64,000 bases of DNA from Aphelocoma coerulescens (Eukaryota; Chordata; Aves; Passeriformes; Corvidae). Both the position numbers and the translations under genes were made by a program. The stretch is taken from NCBI RefSeq assembly GCF_041296385.1, contig NC_091033.1, positions 15,334,501-15,398,500 on the forward strand, written 5' to 3'. Every line of letters starts with the position of its first letter. The stretch's first letter is position 1. Below are positions 23,720-35,560 of this stretch, piece after piece. Below the pieces are notes generated by a model. The model did no database searches. It saw only the letters and a list, made by a program, of their open reading frames with translations, and was not told where the DNA came from.

Positions 23720-26271
23720 TCAGCGAGAGCCAGAGCAGCCCGTCTCCTCATGCTTGTGGAGCAGCGACATGCGGGAGAAAGTCCGGGAGCAGGTTTTGCA
23801 CTGGTACTTCTTTACATCTGAATGGGTCTGCAGGTGGGCGCGGAGATTAGAGCGGTCAGCAAAGGCCCGGTTGCAGTGTGTACAGGAAAAGGGCTTTTCA
23901 CCTATGGGACAAAGAGAAACGCTCCCAATTAACCAGTGCATCAACACATGGGGAATATCAAAGAAGGAGCCATTCATTAGCCAAAGTTTGTGCAGAGCAC
24001 AGTGAAAAGAAGTGCTGGCTGTTACTGTTCGCGGGAAAAGCGGGGTATGGACAGCATTGCTTGGGGGAGAACTGCCAGCTTGGGAATTGCCGGCTCCCAG
24101 AAAAACCTTTCCTATGAACCACGGAAAATTAATGCTGGAAACATCTGCAAGTAGCACGGCAGTTGCACATACAAACGAAGACTCGATACTCGTCTCCTGC
24201 GCGGAGCCAAGCGAGGAGCTCGCAGCAAGGCAGGAAAGCCGAGCGCTGTGTGTTAATTATATCATAGCAGGCAGCGGCTGCGAGGCGCCAGCCCAGGGTG
24301 AGTGGAGCTATTTCCTCTGTCGAGCCCCGCGCTCCCCCTTCTCCTGCCCGGCTCGCATTGAAAAGCCTGGCCAGGGCGAATTCCTCCCAGAAAGACTCTT
24401 TTGGAGGAAACAAATGTGTATGCTCAATTTGGAAAGCACAATTAAGTCTACCCGGCTTCCTTCAGCCATCATCTTTAGTACGTTAAGAGGGTGTGAAATC
24501 AGTGCCAAGTCACAATTACACCGTCCCACAGCCCCACAAAGGATGCTCGGGAGATGCTTTGTCGGGGCGGCCGCGGCAGCGGGGTGGGCTGCAGCTGCGC
24601 ACCCGGCCCTGCGCCAACAGGTGCCTGCAGCACCTGCCCGCAGGCCCCGCCGAGCCCTGCCGGGGCACATCCCGGCAGCGGGCACGCCTGGAGCCGGGCT
24701 CGTCCCCGCCTCGGCGGCTGATGGTGGGTGGGCAGCTGCGGCTGAGGTGCTGCCCCGGCTGGGAGCCCTCGGTGTGGGCAGGGATGGATGCTTTGGGCAC
24801 GGCAGTGCACAGGAGGGGGGGCTGCAGCAGCCTCACAACCCCACTTTATGACACTTTGGCGAAGCCTGTGCCGTCGCTGGCGGGCCGGCTCCCAGGCGGG
24901 CACTGCACTCACAGCAGCCGCACAGATTTACAGGCTGGGCCTTGACCCTGCGCTCCGTTCCAGCCAAGAGGATATTTAAAGGACACTTCAGAGAGATGTG
25001 CCAAGGGGGTCTGGGAAGCCCTTATCTCCCCAGATAACACCCGACACGCCGATTCGCTGGGGCAGTGGAGCAGGGAAGAGGGAGGTGATAAGGCAGGGAG
25101 GGAGAGGGACAAGAGGGGACGTTACCAGTGTGCGTCCGGATGTGGCCCTGCAGCAGCCAGGGCCGGGAGAAGGCCTTCCCGCACATCTTGCAGACGCAGG
25201 GCAGCGTGTGGCTCCGGATGTGCATCTTGAGAGCCCCCAGGCTCACGTACTCCTTCTCACAGTACTTGCAGCTGAAGGATTTCCTGGCCTGGGCGTCGCA
25301 GTGCAATTGCTTGTGCTTGGAGAGCCCGGCGAAGGTGGAGTACGCCTTGGCACACTGGGCACAGCGGAAGCGCTCGGCGGCGGCGGGGGCCGAGGCCGGG
25401 CTGGGGGGCCCCGAGCTTTTGCCTTCATCCTCCTCGCTGGAGAGCGCCGTCAGGTCCAGGGCGGGGGCCGCGCCGCCCGCAGTCTCGCTGCCCGGGCCGC
25501 CCGGGAACAGGCTGGACAGCAGCCCCGCGTCCCACACCAGCGGCGGGTAGTAGGCGCCGGGGCCGAGCACCTCGGGCGGGGGGATGACGGGCAGCGGGCA
25601 CGTCTCGTACAGCAGCGGGGCGGCCAGCACTGCGGGAGGCGGCGGTGGTCAGCGGGGCCCTCGGAACGAGGGCGACAGGGCCCAACCCACCCCCACGGGC
25701 TCAGCGGGACCCCATCCCAGGCCATCCCTTGGGAGCCCCGCGCCGCACCCCTGAGTCGGAGGGGCAAAGGGACCCCAACACCCCCCCACGGGAGCCCAGA
25801 GCCGCAGTCCGCCCCGGGAAAAAGGGGACCGACCTCACACCACAGGAACCCCGCTCCCCTACCCGCCTCGCTGCAAGGGATGGGGCGAAGACAACCCCCG
25901 GCTCCCGCCCACTCACGGCACGGGGAGCTCCCCACGGGCCCATGTGCGCCCCATGAGGGAGCCACCGCTGTCACCGACATCCCCGGGATACTAGGGAGCG
26001 GCTCGGCATCCCAGGACACGGGGGATCCTGCGCCACGAGATGCACGAAATTGAAACAAGCAGCTCCGCAACCCTGCGAAAAGCCGGTCAGTCCCCGCCCG
26101 CTCCTGTGTGGAGCCCTACGGAGATCCCGCACCGAGGCCCCCGCCCCATCCCGCGGAGCGCCCCACGCGCGCGGCCCGTCCTGTCCACGCACCGGCCTGG
26201 CTCTCCAGCTCACTGTAGTTGGGCTTCTTGCTGGCCGAGAAGTGCTTCTTCACCAGGAAGGAGCGCGGCAT
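23720..26271 (-). CDS. SNAI1: Zinc-finger transcriptional repressor Snail (SNAI1)
   Basis: Coding exons on the minus strand are 26271-26193, 25629-25126 and 23901-23720, with GT/AG borders and matching phases, giving 254 aa. The protein starts with the SNAG repressor motif MPRSFLVKK (recruits LSD1/HDAC corepressors in the family). Residues 30-110 are Pro/Ser-rich. Five zinc fingers follow: C116/C119/H132/H136, C147/C150/H163/H167, C173/C176/H189/H193, C201/C204/H217/H221 and C229/C232/H245/C250. The fingers bind CAGGTG E-boxes and the protein represses E-cadherin and drives epithelial-mesenchymal transition. The assignment to SNAI1 rather than SNAI2 rests on linkage to RNF114 and SPATA2; the N-terminus itself is Slug-like. 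Mammalian SNAI1 has four fingers, so the first finger is retained here. The human DSGxxS degron is DEGKSS (residues 94-99). The ATG has a purine at -3. Confidence 0.96.
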
Positions 26272-26560
26272 CTTGCAGCCCCGATGCCGCCGCCGCCGCC
26301 GCGGGGCCGCGGGGCCGCCGCTCCCGCTGATATCTGCGCGGGGCCGGGGGCGCGGCGCGGGGAGGGCGGTGCGGAGCCGCCCCCGGGGGCCGCAGCCAAT
26401 GGGCCGGGCGGGACGGGGCGGGCAGGGGCAGGTGTCGGTGTCGGCCCCGGCCCCGCCGCCGGGGGCCGGAGCTCGGGGGCCGCTCCCGCGGTGCGGCCGC
26501 GCTGCCCGCCCGGTGCCGGAGTACGAACCGCTGCATCAGCCGCTCCTGGCTTCTCTCCCC
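26272..26560 (-). promoter_or_regulatory. SNAI1: SNAI1 5'UTR and CpG-island promoter
   Basis: The DNA upstream of the SNAI1 ATG is a dense CpG island that also covers exon 1, intron 1 and exon 2. It has a (CCG)n tract at about 26286-26300, an inverted CCAAT box (CCAAT on the plus strand near 26396-26400) and the Snail-type E-box CAGGTG at 26429-26434, about 160 bp upstream of the ATG. No convincing TATA box is seen. The human SNAI1 promoter is known to carry an E-box used for self-repression, so this site is a candidate for the same role. The transcription start is not determined. Confidence 0.65.
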
Positions 26561-29500
26561 AGCATTTCCCCATGCAGTGCTGCCCGCCGGTGCTCCGGAG
26601 GGAGGCGGTGGGGGGAACCCTGGACTGACCCACGGCCCGTGCCCAGCGCGGGCAGAGCGGCTCGGCGGGCTGGAGGAAGGCGCTGTGCCCTGGGGTGATC
26701 CCCGGACTCCCCCCCACGTCCTTCCCCTGTCCCACGGCGGAGGACTGCGGTGCGGGTTGGGACAAGCCTCCGCCGTGCCCTGCCGGGACACAGCCCTGCG
26801 GGAGAGCATGCTTTGCCACAGGTTAATAATCCTCTGGGAAGAGGCAGTGACTTTTGGAGCAGCGGGATGGATCCGGCACAGCCCTCGGTGACTCCCTCCC
26901 GCTGCCAGGGATCAGGAGCACCTGCCCAGACACATTTTCTTTTCTGCTGGGAAGGTTTTGGGCAGCGCAGCCGTCCGTCAAGCAAGCTCCCCTCTGTTCT
27001 CTTCCCTCCTGCTTTCCCCGATTCTTTTCCGCGGTCAAATAGCCCCGCTGAAGCACACGCTCCCTTTGGCTTCCCGCTCCACAGGGGCTATGTGCCCGTG
27101 GGCAGGTGCCCAGGCACGGCTAGCGGGTGCTGGGCACCGGTGAGCAGAGATGTACCAGTCCTGCATCCTGGGCTTCCAGCTCATCCCGGCCCTCTGGCTC
27201 ACGTGGGGGTTTCCCCGCTGAAAGGGCTCAGGGCACGGCTCCAGCCACCTGCTGCAGGAGCCGCGCTCAGCTCCGGGCCAAGACAGCTGCTGGCGGCGGG
27301 CGGCTGCCGGAGGAGGAACAGGTCCTGCTGGGAATGCCTCCTCCGGCCCTGCCACTCGGAAAAGGGCCGTGCGCTGGGCCACTCGTGACTCAGCCGTCAC
27401 ACATCACACATTACTGCGCCAGCCCGTGCTGACCACATGTTACTGTTTAGCCACAACGACAAGAAATGCAGAAGTGGGAGCAAAGCTTTCCACTGGCACG
27501 GCTCCAGCACAGGGGCTGAGCTCACTGTCAGCCTTTCCTCGGGGCAGGAACAGCTTGGAAAGCCTGTCCTGCCAGCCACGAGTATCCTGCCCCTACCAGA
27601 GGCATTTGCAAACTCTTCCCCTGCAGCCATGTGCTCTGGTACTGGATCATCCCTCCTTTGCTGTGGAATTGCCCGTGGCTTTCAGCAGGGGTTTATCTGC
27701 AAAACTCATCCCTGGATCAGCCTGTTCAGAGGGAAAAGTGCCCCCGAAACCCTTGGGGATACAAATCACCAAGGCCGGGTCCTCCCGTTTCTCTCGGGGG
27801 TCCGGAGGTGCAGCTCCCCGCGGGGTGGGGGCAGCAGCCCGGGGGCTGTGCGGGTGCCTCCTCCTGTGCAGGTGCCTCCCCCGGCCCCTCGCCGGTGCCC
27901 CCCCGCGCTCCTCCACCTGCCGCGGATGTGGTTACAGTGGGGACACTTGCACCAGGAACACAGCGAGGTGGTTTTCTTTCAAGAAGCAAAGCCGACTCCT
28001 GTGTTCTTTCTGAAATGGTGATAATCAGATTTTTTCAACCACTGCATGTGGAAAAAACTTGTCTGTGCTAGGGGAAAATACGAGATCAAGGGAAAAAGCA
28101 ACCTGACCTGCCTGTGCCCGTGAGCCAGGATGATAGGGGACAGAGAGCAGGACGCAGGGGAGGGGAAGCTCTGCAGTGGTTCATGGGCTGGAAGTGGCAG
28201 GGAGTTTCTCAGTCGTCCCACCCTCACCATCAGAGAGGGCATCAGCTGAGCCCCAAAGTGGTCAGAGCAGACCTGCCACCAGCCTGTGGCACACCTCCAG
28301 TCCCAGAACTACAAGGACTGGCCCAAGGGGTTCACCAGTACACTTCAACCACCTCCAGAGCAACAAGTCTGCTGAAATTTCTTCTTTTTCCTTCCCTGGC
28401 CCCATGTCTCCATGAAGCATCTTGAATATCTGGCTGCAGAGCAGAGCTGCTCCCACCAAGGGAGGCTGTGGTGGGAAAAAGAGAAGCTCTGGCCGTGGGA
28501 TGGGGTGTGAACCCTCACTGCAAGGCTGAAGAAGTTCCCTGAAACCCACAGCAGCCCCCTGAGCCCAGGGGAGGAGGCTGGGGCCGAGCACTGTGCCGGG
28601 AGGAGGGAACCCCGCTCTCTCCAAGATGCAAGACCTCCCTCTGCCGTCAGCGTGCAGCTCACAGAAGCTCCATGTAATTATTTTTTTAAACCTTAGCATC
28701 CATAAAGACAAAATAAATGTAAGAACTAGAAGAGAGATCTAAGCCAGTAGCAATGACATTTAATTTTCACTAAGTGCTGAGTACCTTCTGGAGTTTTGGG
28801 GAAGGAGTAAGGAAGGAAAAGCAAGTTTTTGTACTGGTTTCAACAGTCCTCATTTGTACCACCCAGAGAATAATGCAATTTGCCCATAAAAATGAGTTGG
28901 TTTCGATGAAGCACAGACCAATGCAACCGTGACACAAAGATCTATGTCAGAAAAACAAACAAAAACCCACCCCCAAAACAGGCAAATGCTCCACTGTAAC
29001 TTTCAGTATATTTAAACCAAAGTTTTAGGACTGCAAGCACATCCCTCATTTGCCCTTCCATCGTTTAACACAGCCTTGGCTGGTTAATCCTTCTTGAGGT
29101 GGGCTCAGCAGTCCAGTATAGCTGGGCAAAGGCCTTGAAGAAATTTTGCTGCTCTCTTTTCAGTCAGGTGACATGAGGAGCCGGATCACAGCACTTAGGC
29201 TTTGGCAAGATCTCACCCCCCAGCCTAAGCAGACCATGGAGATTTGCCGCTGTAATTCCAGATGAAGCAATGCCTGTGCATTAGGAAATCAATGCTGACA
29301 ACAATTTATCAGACCTATTAAGACCAGTCGTTGTCTGGAGACAAATTCATTTAATAAAATAGCTCAACTGCAAGCCTGGCTCCTCCCATTGTGTTTCTCT
29401 GTGCTAATTGTCCTCCTCAGGCTGACTCCTTGTGCCAGACATGGGGAATTTCACAGGTCCGGGCTGGCCCGATTGCATTATCCCCCACAATGCGGCTGCA

Positions 29501-29785
29501 CAATCAGCTGCTGACGAGGCGAGAGCAGCTCTGGCAGAGCACTGCCCCCTTCCCAGGGACACTCGCTGGGTTTAGAAGCCTAAACTGGCTTGTTCTACAC
29601 AAAGGATTTTTTTTACCACCCAAACGAGATGAGTGGAGGCCGTGCACAGCACACAGGTGCCTCTCATCAGAGTGGCTTTTCATCAATCAGGGAGTCTCAG
29701 TGTACCCCGGCGAGTGCAAACGCTCTGCTAAAAGGAAACGTGTGGACCATGAGGAAGAAATGACAAGAGCTGACACAAAGGTAGG
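26561..29785. other. Intergenic stretch between the SNAI1 promoter and the RNF114 3' end
   Basis: No exon chain or RNA gene is recognised. GC-rich DNA continues to about 27.95 kb and then becomes AT-richer. A block at about 29250-29360 (TGTAATTCCAG, ACAACAATTTATCAGACC, GGAGACAAATTCATTTAATA) is motif-dense and could be regulatory for SNAI1 or RNF114, but this is only a guess. Open frames here are GC-driven and have no recognisable domains. Confidence 0.6.
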
Positions 29786-31684
29786 ATTTTATAAATTAAA
29801 TGGCCTTTATTTGTAATTTGTCTTCAAAAGTCAAAAACATGACAAAGTAATTGCTCGGAAGCTCCTAATTGCTCCTTAAACGTTTTATCAGAATTGCATG
29901 GAAGTGCACTTAGAATAGAAGCAGGAATCTGGATTCCTGGCAATGGGCATCACCAAACTGCACTGTAGCCAGATCTCAGAGATCCCCATCCAATCCCCAA
30001 TACACCATCACCTCTCTGCAGGTCAAGCATTAAAATATCCACCCCCAAACACAGCACTTTTCCTACAGAACCAGGAGATTCCATGTCTCCCACTCCCACT
30101 GGGCTTCCAGTCCCCATGCAGGTGCTCAGGGGTGAGTGTGTAACAGCCCCCACTGGGGTACAACCCCAAGGTCAGCTGAGAGGTGCCAGAGGTCTGGCAG
30201 GACACAAGGTTTAATCACGAGGTTTTAGCTGGAGTGTGTTTCATTATTTTCAGGGTAAGGCTAGGCTGCAGTCTGCAGAGCATGATGGGAGGTTACTGCT
30301 CAAATCAATTAACCAGTACTCAATTCCAGGGTGGTGCAGGCCCACTGCTCCACTTACAACACTTACACTGGACATCTCGACACTGTGCTTTACAGGTTCT
30401 GGTCAGGTGCCTCAGGCCCTCAGATCTCAGCAGCTTCTCTGTGAACTTAATGAAAGCATCAAATTAAAATCAAGGAATCCCTGCGGCAAAAGTGTAGGCT
30501 TGAACACAGAGTATCCATTTACCAAGGGCTGGAACTGTCCTGCTTTCAGGGCTGTTTCACTTTTCCTTGAAAGCTACACCTGACTAGTCTACACACATGC
30601 TGCCAGATGGCAAACAATCCAAGTACAGCTTCAGCTACTTTAGGAACATTTAAATGAAGAACAGGAATTCAAAATACCTGATAAAATCTGTGATGCAAAA
30701 AGGAAGTGCTATGCCAGTGCTATGAATTACTTTAAGTTTTTCGACCAGCTTGCCTTGAGAGATGGAAAACCAAGAATATATATGAAAATTTTAGTTTAAA
30801 TAGAAAGCAGAGGTATTGAAAAAAACCTTCTGAATTCCCCTATCAGCATAAGGCTTAAAATTACTAGGAAACCAGTTTCAAATCCACCAATTTAATCATA
30901 AAGCCAGCAATTTTGATTAGTATTTGCTAAGATAGTTAAAAAATTACACATTTTAACTAAGACCAACACTAAAGTTCATTTTCCAGGCTAGAAATTATAG
31001 TAAGAGTATGGAGGAAACTAATCATCATGCATAGAACTGAAGTATTTTGAACTAGTTTTTACACAGTGCAAAGATTTCCTAAGAAAGTTTGCAGTTGGAA
31101 CACTCATACTGAAGATGCGTTTTCCATATAGTTGGGAGGATATAGCCTGTAAGGATTGAAACACTGGGAAACATTATGGAATCACAGGTATCAGAGGTCA
31201 CTTGCATGAGAGGTGGTTACAGTTAGCACCTGAAATCTCACTAGAGGGGAACAGAGTCACCAATACACTTCACATACAACCACTTGAGATGTGTAAATGA
31301 GATTGGGAAGATATTTATTAATTAGTTCACGCCATTCCATCTGGAATGTTTTTGATTTTAGACAGTCAAATAAATACAACTGCCAAAGAAACCAACAGGC
31401 ATAGGTAAAGGAAAAAGCCTTGGTTCCCACGTGTTGATCTACAATGAAACTGAGTCTAAGCAAGTAGAAAAATGGGGCTGACAGGGCTGAATGTCAGAGA
31501 CCATGACACCAAAAGACTGAGTGGTACAGAAATATCAAACCAGGATTGAAAACTGAGATAGCATTAAAGTCTTCTGTACTTCTGGATGCCTGAGTTAATC
31601 TTGGGATGTGCAGGGAGAAGTGCAAGGATGCTGGGCATTTCCCCCTCGTGGAAGCTTGGGTTTACAGTAAATCTTCTGGCTGAA
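29786..31684 (-). other. RNF114: RNF114 3'UTR (alternative ends predicted)
   Basis: AT-rich DNA following the RNF114 stop codon. AATAAA signals on the minus strand lie at 31319-31314 and at 29811-29806, predicting a short 3'UTR of about 0.4 kb and a long one of about 1.9 kb. No coding frame of note is present. The ends are inferred from the signals only. Confidence 0.55.
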
Positions 31685-34600
31685 TCATTTATCCCGCAAG
31701 GAACGCATCAAAACCTGTGCCATGATATCATCTTCATCAGCATCATAATCCTGGGAACAAAGGGCACAGAAAGGCTTTCACTGCAACAGCCACACTGGGC
31801 AGTACAACAAGTGGCAGCAGCCAGAGCTGCACTTCCCTGTGCCCTCCCGTTTGTGCCAGGACACACCTGCACGCTGGGATTGCACAGCAGCGCCCAGGGA
31901 GCGGCGCTGCCTTTATGAGCCCCCAGGCTGCCTTCCAAGGGCGAGCAAACACCTACCACAAACGTGTCGTAGGAAAAGCGGTGTCGTCTCTGCAGGTGCT
32001 CCATGAAGTTAGCACTCCTGTAATTTGGGTCTCCCCATGGCATTGAGGCACAAATTGGGCAAACCTTCAAGGAAAAAAAACCAGTTAGGCCCCAGTGGTT
32101 CAGTGCTTTAACACTGACAGCAGGAAGGGCAGGGCAGGGCCAGCCTGGGGGAGTGAAGCTCAAGGTTTGTGCTGTCACTGCTCTGTATGCAAAGTGATGG
32201 CCAATAACTTGCTGGGACATTTAATAGAAAAGCCTCAGATAACCCTGAATAATTTCAATTAATGTCTTAGATCCTTGAAATGGAATGGTTTACTCTTCTC
32301 CCACGTTCTGAAAATCAGAACTCACTGAAGTCCCTTGCTTTATAAGACTTCAGCCTTTATTTCTCAGTAGCAGGAAAGTTTCCTTGGTCTTCTCTGCAAT
32401 GTTCACTTCTCTCCAAGAGAAAAAAGGAACTTTTTTTTTTCCCCCTGAATAATCTGGAATTCCAAAAAACTTTCCAGAAAAATGAAAGTTTCAAATTCAG
32501 TTCCATGTTTTGCCATTCCTCTTACATGAGAGGAAGTATCACAGACAGATTACTAGAATGATACACTGCTTTTTGCAAGCATTTCCTCCAACAGTTTATA
32601 GTATCTCCTTGCTGTAAACAATGGGAAAAACAAGGAGAAAATTAAATGTCTGACATATTTTTTTAATTATATTTTACTAATTTGCTGTGCCTAATTAACT
32701 TTGAATGTGTGCCATTTTTCAAGGATGAAAGGAGGATGTGGCCCAGCGGCAGTGGGAGTAGAGACCAGAGACCCACTGAGAGGTGACAGCAGAACCACAC
32801 CAGGCTTAGAGGCATGACCAGCACAGCCACACTGACTGAACAGCAATTACATCTACTGAATTCAAGAGCAAGTCTCTAACTCATTGTTTCAAAGGGCTTT
32901 AAGACCAAACTTCATTGCAGTTCTTGCACCAAGACTTTTTATTACCACTTGTTTTGCATCCATGCTGTGCAAAGCTTTGCAGTGTTCAACCAGTCCTTCT
33001 TGATCAAAGTTCTTCTCACTGCAGTATGGGCAAGGGAAGGTGAAGCGATTTGGGAAGTTCCTGGTTGGGGGAGAAAAAGAGGTTATTTAAAAATACAGAT
33101 TATTCAAAGCAATAATCTTACGTATGCAATTAAGGCAAGCTAATTTTAACAATCAGTTTATAAAGTCCTAACAGTATCTTAGGGAACTCAATATTGTCCA
33201 TATTTAGACTGAATTACAGCTCTTCTATAAATGTTCTAAGTGCCATTTATCACCTTTTTCTCAAACACCAGGGTACCACCCACTAGCCACACATGAGAGC
33301 ACTGCCACCAACTCCCACTTCCCTCCATTGTAGGTGAATGCAATCAGGAGACACAGGTATTTAAAAAACCAGCTACATCTACAGAATGCCCTGATCTTAG
33401 AGATGTCCTGTGCATGGACCAAGCAGAAGCAGCAGAGTTTACCTGGGCACAGTCAGCTGCAGGATGAAGGCTGTTTTTACGTATGTAAAAATTAGCACCC
33501 AAACTGAGCAAAGAGGTAAAGTCTGCTTTTACTTCAAAATTCTTTCTCGTGACAGAAAAGCCCAGGATTTCAGAGCAGAGGTGTTACCTGGTGTTGTGGG
33601 GGGGCTCTTTAGTGACAGCTTTCACACCTTCCATGATGTAATTCTGGTACTTGGAGCAGGAGGCTGCGTGGCTGCGCATTTTGGAGAGGTACATCTGTGC
33701 AGGCAACAGGAGCACAGCAAGGTGAGCCCAAACCACCTGCACTTCCTGCTACACTTCTAAGCAGAAGCAGCAAATGTGTAAACCAGAGCAGCTTTCAATA
33801 GAAGTGTTAAAGCAGAAAATCCAAATACTTCAGCTGACCAAGTGGAAAATTTTTGCCATTACAGGTTAGTTAACCTGTAACCCTGCTGTCTGTGGTATGT
33901 TACCATACACTCCTGCTCACAGCAGCAACATTTCACTGTAACTTTAAAATCAAAATCTTTCATTTGAAATTTTTTCCTGAAGAGGTAACAATAAAAAACC
34001 GTGGAAAGAATGTCAGCATCTGGGTGCTGCCTATATAAAACAGCTTTAGCACATATCAGAACAAACATTTTGACCTGATTTTGCAGAAAGCTGAGGAGGA
34101 AGCAGTTTATTTTCCCCTAGGTGGACACATCTCATGCACTTAATTTCCAAACACTTTCATACTTTTTTATTGCAGCCATTGCAAGTGGTTTCTGTCGTTT
34201 CAATTTGCTTTTCCAAGTCCAGAGCTCTGCTCCCAGGAGACAGGGTGCTGCGGCACACCCCGCAGACTGGCTTCTTGGGCTTCAGACATTCCTGCAGGCA
34301 CGGTGTGCAGAAGCTGTGGTGGGAGAAAAGGAGGAGGTGGTGAGACAGCCCTCTAGGCACCAGCAATGCCCACTGCCCTTGCATGGCCTCTGCCCAAAGG
34401 AGTAACAGTCTCAAGACCTGATAAAGAAGGGTAAAGGAGGAGCTGCTGGCACCTGGGCATGAAGGGAGGAAGTGGAGGCTCTCATGCTCAGCATTGTTTG
34501 CTGCTGGACAGTGCTCTGTGCCCTCGGTTTCTGCACAGAATCGTGGAATGGTTTGTGCTGGAAGGGGCCTTAAAGCCCATCCAGTGCCAGCCCTGCCATG

Positions 34601-35163
34601 GGCAGGGACACCTCCCACTGTCCCAGGTTGCTCCAAGTCCCGTCCTGTCCTTGGGCACTGCCAGGGATGGGGCAGCCTGTGCCAGGGCCTCCGCACCCAC
34701 ACAGGGAGCAATTTCATCCCAACATCCAGCCTAAGCCTGCCCTCTGACAGAGCGAAGCCATTCCCCCTTGTTCTGTCACTTCATGCCCGCGTTCCTCAGG
34801 AGGAACGGGAACCGAAAGTGGAGGAACACTGGCTTTCCTTCCCCCCCGCTTTTCTTTCGTTTTCTCCCTTTCAAGGACGCTCCAGGTCACGCAGTGGCCG
34901 CTGCCGGGGCGCAGCGCAGCGTGCGCAGCCCCTGCCCTCAGCCGCCGCGGGGGCCCCGAGCCGCGGCTCCTCCCGAGGCCCCGCAGCCCCCGCGGACCCA
35001 GCCCGGCCCCCCCGCCCCGCCCCGGCCCGGCGGCGGGCGCTCACACGTGTCCGCAGGGGACGCGCACCGGGCTCTCGAACACCTCCAGGCACACGGGGCA
35101 GGTGAGGCGGGACAGCGGGTCCGGCCGCCGCTCCGGGGCCCGCGACGACCCGCCCGCCGCCAT
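31685..35163 (-). CDS. RNF114: E3 ubiquitin-protein ligase RNF114
   Basis: Six coding exons on the minus strand (35163-35045, 34313-34163, 33694-33588, 33060-32946, 32064-31957, 31750-31685) join with GT/AG borders and consistent phases into 221 aa, close to the 228 aa of the human protein. Domains in order: C3HC4 RING with C22, C25, C37, H39, C42, C45, C57, C60; C2HC finger C84/C87/H99/C103; C2H2 fingers C136/C139/H152/H157 and C166/C169/H187/H192; an acidic C-terminal ubiquitin-interacting motif at about 201-218 (DYDADEDD start). The stretch [14 protein letters not shown] is a family hallmark. RNF114 is a cytosolic/nuclear E3 ligase linked in mammals to p21 turnover and NF-kB/interferon signalling. 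The start is an AAGATGG context with a purine at -3 and G at +4. It is head-to-head with SPATA2 as in human. Confidence 0.97.
34534..34795 (-). mobile_element. CR1 LINE fragment in RNF114 intron 1
   Basis: Reading on the plus strand, CACAGAATCGTGGAATGG then GGAAGGGGCCTTAAAGCCCA, CCATGGGCAGGGACACCTCC, CCAGGTTGCTCCAAG and CCCCCTTGTTCTGTCACT is the reverse complement of the avian CR1 3' region. The element is therefore inserted in minus orientation, the same sense as RNF114, within its first intron about 250 bp from exon 1. It is a 5'-truncated, moderately diverged copy. Confidence 0.92.
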
Positions 35164-35560
35164 CTTCCGCCGCGCCGCCAGGGGGCGGCCCTGCGCACGC
35201 GCGGCCCCGCCCGGGCCCGCCCCCGCCGTGCGCGTGTGGGCGCGGCCGAGCGCTGCGGGCGGGGCCTACCGGGCGGGCGGGGCCGACATCCCCGGCAGCT
35301 GCCGGCGGGCGGGGCCGAGCGCGGCGGGCTCCGCTGCGGAGCCCAGCGTGGTGCCAGCGCCGCTCCGGGCACGGCGGTGGCCGCCGGGCCGGTCGTGTCA
35401 CAGCCCCGCAGGCGTCCCACGGCCGCTTCTTTCCCGGCAGCCCCGGGAGCGAGGCCCTGGGGGACCGCCCCGCCCGTCGCGCCCCGCCCCGATGACGTCA
35501 CGCGGCGGAAGTGCTCCCCCCCCGCCGTTCACTTCCGGGCCGCCGCTGCCGCCGCCGCGG
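35164..35560. promoter_or_regulatory. Bidirectional CpG-island promoter of RNF114 (minus) and SPATA2 (plus)
   Basis: The two genes diverge from one CpG island running from about 34.9 to 36.0 kb. Sites visible are NRF1-type TGCGCACGCGC at 35192-35202, a full cAMP-response element TGACGTCA at 35493-35500, ETS/GABP sites GCGGAAGTG at 35505-35513 and CACTTCCGGG at 35530-35539, GC boxes throughout, and a YY1-type AAGATGGCGGC overlapping the RNF114 ATG (35166-35156). There is no TATA box. This is the standard composition of a housekeeping bidirectional promoter. Exact transcription starts are not visible. Confidence 0.8.

Noticed and set aside
24012..24851. 279-codon plus-strand frame in SNAI1 intron 2
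   Set aside because: Low-complexity Ala/Gly/Pro-rich translation in GC-rich intronic DNA; no exon signals.
24998..26053. 351-codon plus-strand frame overlapping SNAI1 exon 2
   Set aside because: Antisense shadow of a GC-rich zinc-finger exon; translation has no recognisable domain and no splice context.
23720..26271. Naming this gene SNAI2 on the basis of the VKKHF N-terminus and five fingers
   Set aside because: Neighbours RNF114 and SPATA2 are the SNAI1 linkage group and the C-terminus ends in GCSGSR, like the GCSGCPR of SNAI1 rather than the SNAI2 ending.
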